Assembly: GCA_027451985.1 (NCBI GenBank)
Contig: DAIDHS010000002.1
Coordinates: forward strand, 27,231-91,230
Direction: 5' to 3'
DNA: 64,000 nucleotides
From: Elusimicrobiota bacterium
GTDB lineage: Bacteria > Elusimicrobiota > Elusimicrobia > UBA1565 > UBA9628
Positions 59,619 to 64,000 of the stretch are shown piece by piece; position 1 is the stretch's first letter, and each line of letters starts with the position of its first letter. The notes beneath the pieces were generated by a model, which ran no database searches, was not told the origin of the DNA, and saw nothing but the letters and a program-made list of their open reading frames with translations. The translations under genes and the position numbers were made by a program.

Positions 59619-61055
59619 TTGAGCCTCTCCAATAAACTCCGCGCCATTCCCGCTTGGCCTTTTCTCTCAGCGGCAAGTCTCGCCATCCTCGCCAGCGCCC
59701 CCGCCCAGTATCTGGGCCGCCAGCAGGACGACCTCATCTATTTCATCGCGGCCCGCGCCCTAACCTTGGGCCACTATTACCTCCTGACCAGCCCGCTCCG
59801 CATTCCTTTGACCATGGCCAATCCAGGACTTCCAGCGATATTGGCCCCTCTAATCCTGCTTTTTGGAGCGAACCCTGGAATCTGCCAATGCTTTTGCGCC
59901 ATGCTCCTGGCGGCCATTCCTTGGGTTCTGTGGCTGTGGCTGCGGCGCCGACAGGGCGATTGGAACGCCCTGTTCATCGCCCTGCTTTTCGGCCTCAGCC
60001 CCATTGTTCTATCCCAGGCTGGAACGCTGATGAGCGAAGCTCCATTTTTTTTATTTACTCTCCTCCTGTTGATCTCCCTGGAAAAGCGGGAGTCCGGCAT
60101 GCGCTCGGGATTCCTGTTTTTCGTCGTTACCCAAATCGGCTCTTCCGGCTTGGCGTTCTTGCCGGGGGCGCTGGCTCCTTCTTGGCAGGAGAAAAACTGG
60201 AAAAAGCTGCTCTGGATCGCCGTGCCGACCCTGGCCGGCTTCGCTCTGTGGTCCTTATGGTCCTGGCACGCTGCTGGCACTCTGCAAAAGACGCAGGAAC
60301 TAGCCCTTTCCTATGGAAGCCGGTTCTGGATACTTTGGCCCTCAGTGGTCCGGGAAAATGCCCGCTATTATCTCAGCGTCTGGGGTTCCTCTTACCTGCC
60401 TCAAAGCTGGGCCGCGGAGGGAGGGGCGGCCCTGGGATGCGCCTTGGCCGTCCTTGCCCTATTGGGAGCAGCCGCCATTTTGCGCCGGAAATCGGCTGAT
60501 CCGGCCGTTTGGATGCTGGCGGGATTCGTTCTCTTGCATTTAATTTGGCCCTGGCGCTACGACCGCTACCTGCTCGTGCCCCTGCCTTTTTTGCTGGATT
60601 GCGTGGCTTCGGCGCTCCAACGCCGCTGGGCCGCGCTCGTCCTGCTTGCGCTTTTGGCCGGCCAAACCGCCTTTCAATCGCCTCGCTGGATTGAGGGAAC
60701 CGACTGGTCGAAGGTCGAGATGACGCAGACCTACGCGTGGCTTCGCGCGCACAGCCAGCCCCGAGACGTTCTCTCCAGCGCATTTTACGTCCGCGACGGC
60801 TATTACTCCCGCCGGCCGAGCCTGCCTCTTCCAGGACCCGCCTCCCCGCAGGAGTTGGCTGGCGACATGCAAAAGTACCGCATCAGATTCATCCTCTGGC
60901 AAAGCGGACTCGATCTGGGTTTGAGCCTGGGCAAGTCGGCAGCCGTCAGTAACATGCTGGAAGGCCTCTCCCGCGATCTCAACGACAAGCGCCTCTTCCG
61001 CGTCATCTACAAAAACTCCGCCGAACACAGCCGCGTCTATATCCTAAGGACATGA
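59619..61055 (+). CDS. polytopic membrane protein, PMT/GT-C-like glycosyltransferase
   Basis: A 478-residue protein with a TTG start and about nine or ten membrane helices. The first extracytoplasmic loop has YLGRQQDDLIYFIAARAL, with paired acidic residues typical of GT-C enzymes (catalytic Asp), and a late loop LIWPWRYDRYLLVPLPFLLD. The C-terminal ~120 residues are a soluble domain. GT-C members use lipid-linked sugars to glycosylate proteins or lipids. The substrate is unknown. Its stop overlaps the next gene by four bases. Confidence 0.65.
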   Translation: MSLSNKLRAIPAWPFLSAASLAILASAPAQYLGRQQDDLIYFIAARALTLGHYYLLTSPLRIPLTMANPGLPAILAPLILLFGANPGICQCFCAMLLAAIPWVLWLWLRRRQGDWNALFIALLFGLSPIVLSQAGTLMSEAPFFLFTLLLLISLEKRESGMRSGFLFFVVTQIGSSGLAFLPGALAPSWQEKNWKKLLWIAVPTLAGFALWSLWSWHAAGTLQKTQELALSYGSRFWILWPSVVRENARYYLSVWGSSYLPQSWAAEGGAALGCALAVLALLGAAAILRRKSADPAVWMLAGFVLLHLIWPWRYDRYLLVPLPFLLDCVASALQRRWAALVLLALLAGQTAFQSPRWIEGTDWSKVEMTQTYAWLRAHSQPRDVLSSAFYVRDGYYSRRPSLPLPGPASPQELAGDMQKYRIRFILWQSGLDLGLSLGKSAAVSNMLEGLSRDLNDKRLFRVIYKNSAEHSRVYILRT

Positions 61056-62785
61056 GCGCGCTCCTTGGGAAATCCCGCCTGCGCGCGATGGCCATCTTGT
61101 CCCTCGCCGTCTTCGCGGCCTACGGTTCTTCGCTCAAAAGCAAGGCTTTCGTCTATGACGATCAGTACCTCATTGAGGATAATCCCTTTCTGCACGAGGG
61201 CGCGGCCGGAATCCTTCCGACCCTTTCCCAAGGCTACTGGGAATCCATTTACGGACAAGACGCCAAAGTCCAGGAATACCGCCCGGTATTGATGTTAAGT
61301 TTCCTGGCGCAGACGTTCATCACTGGATTTTCCGTTCCCGCCCTGCGCCTGGGCAACATTCTTCTTCATCTTCTTGTTTGCCTCCTTCTGTGGGAAATTC
61401 TAAAACGGAAAATAAACCAGGAGGCGGCCCTGGCCGGGGCGCTAATTTTCGCCGTCATGCCCATTCATTCCGAGGCTGTCGTCCTTTTGACAGGACGATC
61501 AGAAGTCCTCTCTGCGGCATTTCTACTTCTATCCTGGCTGGCCTTAGAAGCCGCGACGACCGCCGGCTTAAGCGCGGGAATCGGCCTCTACGGTTTGGCT
61601 GTCCTCACCAAGGAGTCGTCCGTACTCTTCCCGGCATTCATGGCCCTTAACGACTGGGTTTTCTTCCACCGCAAACCATGGGAAAAAGGAAGCCGGGCGG
61701 GTCAAATCGGTCTTTGGCTCATGACGCTCGCGGCTCTGGCGCCCAGATTTCTGGCTCTTTCCTCGCCTTTCCATGGAGGAATCCCCTACTTCCACGGCCG
61801 GCTGGTCGCCGGCCTGACCATGGCCAAATTCGGGCTGGAACATTATCTTTGGCCCAGCGTAACCGGAACGGGCTTGTGCACTGATTATTCCCGACCGCTT
61901 ATCGCCGATTCGAGCCCTGCTTCTTCCGCGGCTTGGCTGATTTTTCTGGCCGTCGCCTCCGCCTATGCCCTAGCGGCCTGGGAAATTGCGCGACGAAGAA
62001 GCCGTTGGGCGTTCTGGCTCCTGGCGCCATGCCTTTTTCTCTTGCCGACATCCCATCTCATCATTCCGCTGGATACTTTGGGGGCCGAGCGATTCCTTTA
62101 TCTTCCGACCCTGAGCTTGGCTGCGGGTTGGGGATTCTTATACTGGAAATCGAGGCAAGCTACGCCCAGGCTCGCCTCCGCCGCTTTAATCTGCCTTTGC
62201 GCCTTCTACGCGCTTGTACTTTCCAAGCGGAACTTCATATGGGCCTCACCGCTTAATTTCGATCGGGCGGCCATCGCCTGCAACCCTGTCTCTGCGCTCG
62301 CATGGAATGGCTTGGGCAGCGACTTGATTTCGGCGGGACTACCCGCAAGAGGAGCGGCCGCCCTGAAGCACGCCTCATCCCTTAACCCCGATTTAGCCGA
62401 TCCGTATTACAACATGGCCAGGCTGGAATTTTCACGCGGAGAAACGATAAAAGCCGGGGTCCTGCTTCAAGAGGCCTTGCGCCGCGATCCGCAGTCGCCC
62501 GACGCCTGGATTCTCCTAGGCATGTGCGGCGAACGCGGGCATAAGGACGCTGCCGCTTTGTCGGATTTTAAAACAGCGGCTCGCATTGATCCTGAAAGCC
62601 CTTTGGCGCAATTCGACGCCGGACGCCTCTGCCTAGTCTTGTCCGACTTTGGCTGTACTCGCCGGCACTGGGGGAATTATTTGCGGCTGGCTCCGCATGA
62701 TCCACAAACCGCCGCGGTGCGCGCCTGGCTTTCCAAGCTCAACGCAGGAAAGGGAATCCCCAGGGCAGCAGATAAAAGAAATTAA
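61052..62785 (+). CDS. TMTC-like membrane protein with C-terminal TPR repeats
   Basis: A 577-residue protein. The first loop has KAFVYDDQYLIEDNPFLHEG and then VQEYRPVLMLSFLAQTFIT, which matches the first loop of TMTC/PMT proteins (F-x-x-D-D-x-x-I, R-P-V). About eleven membrane helices follow, then a C-terminal segment (~425-560) of TPR units (AWNGLGSDLISAGLPARGAA, YYNMARLEFSRGETIKAGVL). Human TMTC1-4 are protein O-mannosyltransferases with the same layout. Its end overlaps the oppositely oriented PilD gene by 47 bases. Confidence 0.75.
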   Translation: MSALLGKSRLRAMAILSLAVFAAYGSSLKSKAFVYDDQYLIEDNPFLHEGAAGILPTLSQGYWESIYGQDAKVQEYRPVLMLSFLAQTFITGFSVPALRLGNILLHLLVCLLLWEILKRKINQEAALAGALIFAVMPIHSEAVVLLTGRSEVLSAAFLLLSWLALEAATTAGLSAGIGLYGLAVLTKESSVLFPAFMALNDWVFFHRKPWEKGSRAGQIGLWLMTLAALAPRFLALSSPFHGGIPYFHGRLVAGLTMAKFGLEHYLWPSVTGTGLCTDYSRPLIADSSPASSAAWLIFLAVASAYALAAWEIARRRSRWAFWLLAPCLFLLPTSHLIIPLDTLGAERFLYLPTLSLAAGWGFLYWKSRQATPRLASAALICLCAFYALVLSKRNFIWASPLNFDRAAIACNPVSALAWNGLGSDLISAGLPARGAAALKHASSLNPDLADPYYNMARLEFSRGETIKAGVLLQEALRRDPQSPDAWILLGMCGERGHKDAAALSDFKTAARIDPESPLAQFDAGRLCLVLSDFGCTRRHWGNYLRLAPHDPQTAAVRAWLSKLNAGKGIPRAADKRN

Positions 62786-63515
62786 CCGCCGCCCCGAGAG
62801 CGAGGAAGGGCCCAAAAGGAATCGGCTCGTCCCGCTTGAGCTTTTTCTGGGCCATCAGCGTCCCGCCGTAGAGAACGCCGGCCAAAGACGCGATCAAGAC
62901 GCAGTCGAAAACCCCGAGAACGCCGCTCCAGGATCCGATGGCCGCCAAAAGCTTGATGTCCCCGCCGCCCATCGCTTCTTTCTTGAACAGCCGCTCGCCC
63001 AGAGCCGCGATGGCCCAGCACAAGGCGAATCCAAAGGCCGCACCGCCGAGACTTGCAACGGCTCGACCCCAAAGCGCCGCAGAGCCCAGCAGAGGATTGA
63101 CGCAAGACGCCAAAACTCCAAGGGCGCACAACCCCAAGGAAAGCTCATCTGGAATCAGGAAAGTGTCCCAATCAATGAAGGCAACAGCCGTAAGACCAGC
63201 AGTCGCCAAACTCGCCGCAAAAACCCATGCGGGATTTCTCCACCGCAGCCACAAAGATAAGCACGCCAGCGCCGTCAAAAGCTCCACAGCCGGATAGCGA
63301 GCGGATATCTTCCCGCTGCATGCTCGGCAGCGGCCCCGCAGCAGAATCCAACTTACGATGGGAATGTTATCGTAATAAGCGATGGCGCCGCCGCAACGCG
63401 GGCAACGCGACCCCGGCCAGACCACGGATTCTTCTCTCGGAAGACGGAAAATGACGACGTTGAGGAAACTGCCTAGGCAGGCGCCCAGCGCTAAGACCGC
63501 AGCGTCAATAAGCAT
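62739..63515 (-). CDS. pilD: prepilin peptidase/N-methyltransferase PilD
   Basis: The ATG at 63515 gives a 258-residue protein; the longer upstream frame overlaps the pilin gene and lacks membrane character. Type IV prepilin peptidase (A24A): the N-terminal cysteine pairs C38/C41 and C63/C66 (SRCPRCGG, GRCRACSGK), the catalytic Asp pair in AFIDWDTFLIPDELS (D115) and AMGGGDIKLLAAIG. It cleaves pilin leaders and methylates the new N-terminus. It is encoded next to a type IV pilin (overlap of 11 bases) and probably serves all the pilins in this window. Confidence 0.95.
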   Translation of the reverse strand: MLIDAAVLALGACLGSFLNVVIFRLPREESVVWPGSRCPRCGGAIAYYDNIPIVSWILLRGRCRACSGKISARYPAVELLTALACLSLWLRWRNPAWVFAASLATAGLTAVAFIDWDTFLIPDELSLGLCALGVLASCVNPLLGSAALWGRAVASLGGAAFGFALCWAIAALGERLFKKEAMGGGDIKLLAAIGSWSGVLGVFDCVLIASLAGVLYGGTLMAQKKLKRDEPIPFGPFLALGAAVNFFYLLPWGFPFLR

Positions 63516-63963
63516 CCCAAGTGCTTCCAGAACTGTCCGTATGCGTGCAGTTAACGAGCACCGTGCCGTAATTTTGGTCGCCGGGGACGTTGTCGAAGAA
63601 CCATCCGCCCATGTCGTTGACGGACGAAGCGTCATGTTCGGCGGCGGAATTGTCGTGGTAGTAAGGAGTCTTGGCTGCCGGCACCGTGAAGCCAAGATAT
63701 TTCCCGCCGATGGTCAAATCCGCGATCTGTTGGGGATACGCGCCGTAGGTGTCCCCATAATAAACGCTCATCGCTGCGCGGATGGCCCCCAAATTTCCCT
63801 TGGTCGAACCCTCATTTGACTCCTTGACCAAGTCCGCGAACTTCGGGATCGAGATGACGGCCAGCAGACCGATAATAAAGACGACGACCATCAGTTCGAC
63901 GATCGAGTACCCCGCCTGGCGGCGCGGCCGGTCGGTGGACCGCGGTGGCGACTTCAAAAACAC
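63505..63963 (-). CDS. type IV pilin PilE-like
   Basis: A 152-residue prepilin starting at GTG (the upstream frame stays open to the window edge, so the true start could lie outside). The leader ends RRQAG|YSIVELMVVVFIIGLLA with Glu at +5; Tyr is at +1 where Phe is usual. The remainder is a small alpha/beta head (NLGAIRAAMSVYYGDTYGAY) typical of PilE/PilA or GspG major pilins. Two Cys are not evident in the head, so no disulphide is expected. Confidence 0.85.
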   Translation of the reverse strand: MFLKSPPRSTDRPRRQAGYSIVELMVVVFIIGLLAVISIPKFADLVKESNEGSTKGNLGAIRAAMSVYYGDTYGAYPQQIADLTIGGKYLGFTVPAAKTPYYHDNSAAEHDASSVNDMGGWFFDNVPGDQNYGTVLVNCTHTDSSGSTWDAY

Positions 63964-64000
63964 GACGTGGTCCCCACGACGACCGAGGTCGCGACGACGT

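Noticed and set aside
63516..63695. N-terminal extension of PilD
   Set aside because: It lies on top of the pilin gene in another frame and is a Thr/Pro/Arg-rich stretch unlike any PilD; the ATG at 63515 begins the conserved membrane region.
63961..64000. CGTGG-TCC-CCACG inverted repeat at the right edge
   Set aside because: Imperfect, short and cut by the window end; the surrounding sequence is a CGACGAC-rich repeat that may be coding.
1..64000. CRISPR array, transposase or integrase
   Set aside because: No regularly spaced repeats and no recognisable transposase or integrase frame was seen anywhere; the IVP element has no such enzyme.

Overview
The window is GC-rich, densely coded bacterial DNA from a Gram-negative (diderm) cell. 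It holds outer-membrane PorV-like proteins, a secretin, an OmpA-type peptidoglycan anchor, lipoproteins and an FtsX/EnvC/CtpA envelope set. There is no rRNA, transposase, phage gene or CRISPR array. The mix of many pseudopilin-like proteins, PorV-type barrels, FlgD-Ig repeat giants and TMEM260/TMTC-like membrane glycosyltransferases would suit Elusimicrobiota or a related phylum. That placement is inference; no marker gene in the window proves it.

Region 1 (1-5175): the 3' end of a CzcA-type RND efflux pump, then on the minus strand a secreted C39-like cysteine peptidase, a lipoprotein, a winged-helix-like membrane protein and an ankyrin-caspase lipoprotein. Region 2 (5203-18064, all minus except one inserted gene): a pseudopilin/TadE-TadG module (giant PilV-like, PilW-like, PilX-like, TadG-like, TadE-like), then an FtsH-like AAA+ zinc protease, then three Gly/Ala-rich membrane proteins. 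A four-helix-bundle (IVP/S23) gene with GGGAACGG-type inverted repeats sits on the opposite strand between the TadG-like and TadE-like genes. This region is the best candidate for an undescribed system. Region 3 (18128-33767, minus): a Tad/Flp pilus operon (two Flp-like pilins, TadE, CpaB, a short secretin, a TadZ-TadA fusion, TadB with an extra N-terminal domain, TadC, a TPR protein) followed by a signalling block (HAMP sensor without kinase, pseudo-receiver regulator, response regulator, Cache histidine kinase, receiver-kinase hybrid, DUF2332-like protein).

Region 4 (33836-49243, minus): a 1262-residue FlgD-Ig repeat secreted protein coupled to a PorV-like barrel, a coiled-coil/propeller protein, and a long tight gene string (secreted protein, ftsX, envC-like, ctpA-like, tsaD, a TMEM260-like glycosyltransferase, a second PorV-like protein). 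Region 5 (49362-62785, plus): the three-gene proton-translocating transhydrogenase, a 1047-residue TPR protein, a 1039-residue FlgD-Ig/OmpA protein, a small FlgD-Ig-like protein, tRNA-Ser(GGA) and two membrane glycosyltransferase-like proteins. Region 6 (62739-63963, minus): prepilin peptidase PilD and a type IV pilin.

A common theme is building and decorating the cell surface. PilD at the right edge could process the pilins and pseudopilins encoded throughout the window, and the FlgD-Ig giants, PorV-like barrels and glycosyltransferases point to large exported, possibly glycosylated, surface proteins. Several operons start at readable sigma70-like promoters, two of which carry a GCCCG/CGGGC dyad inside the 17-bp spacer.
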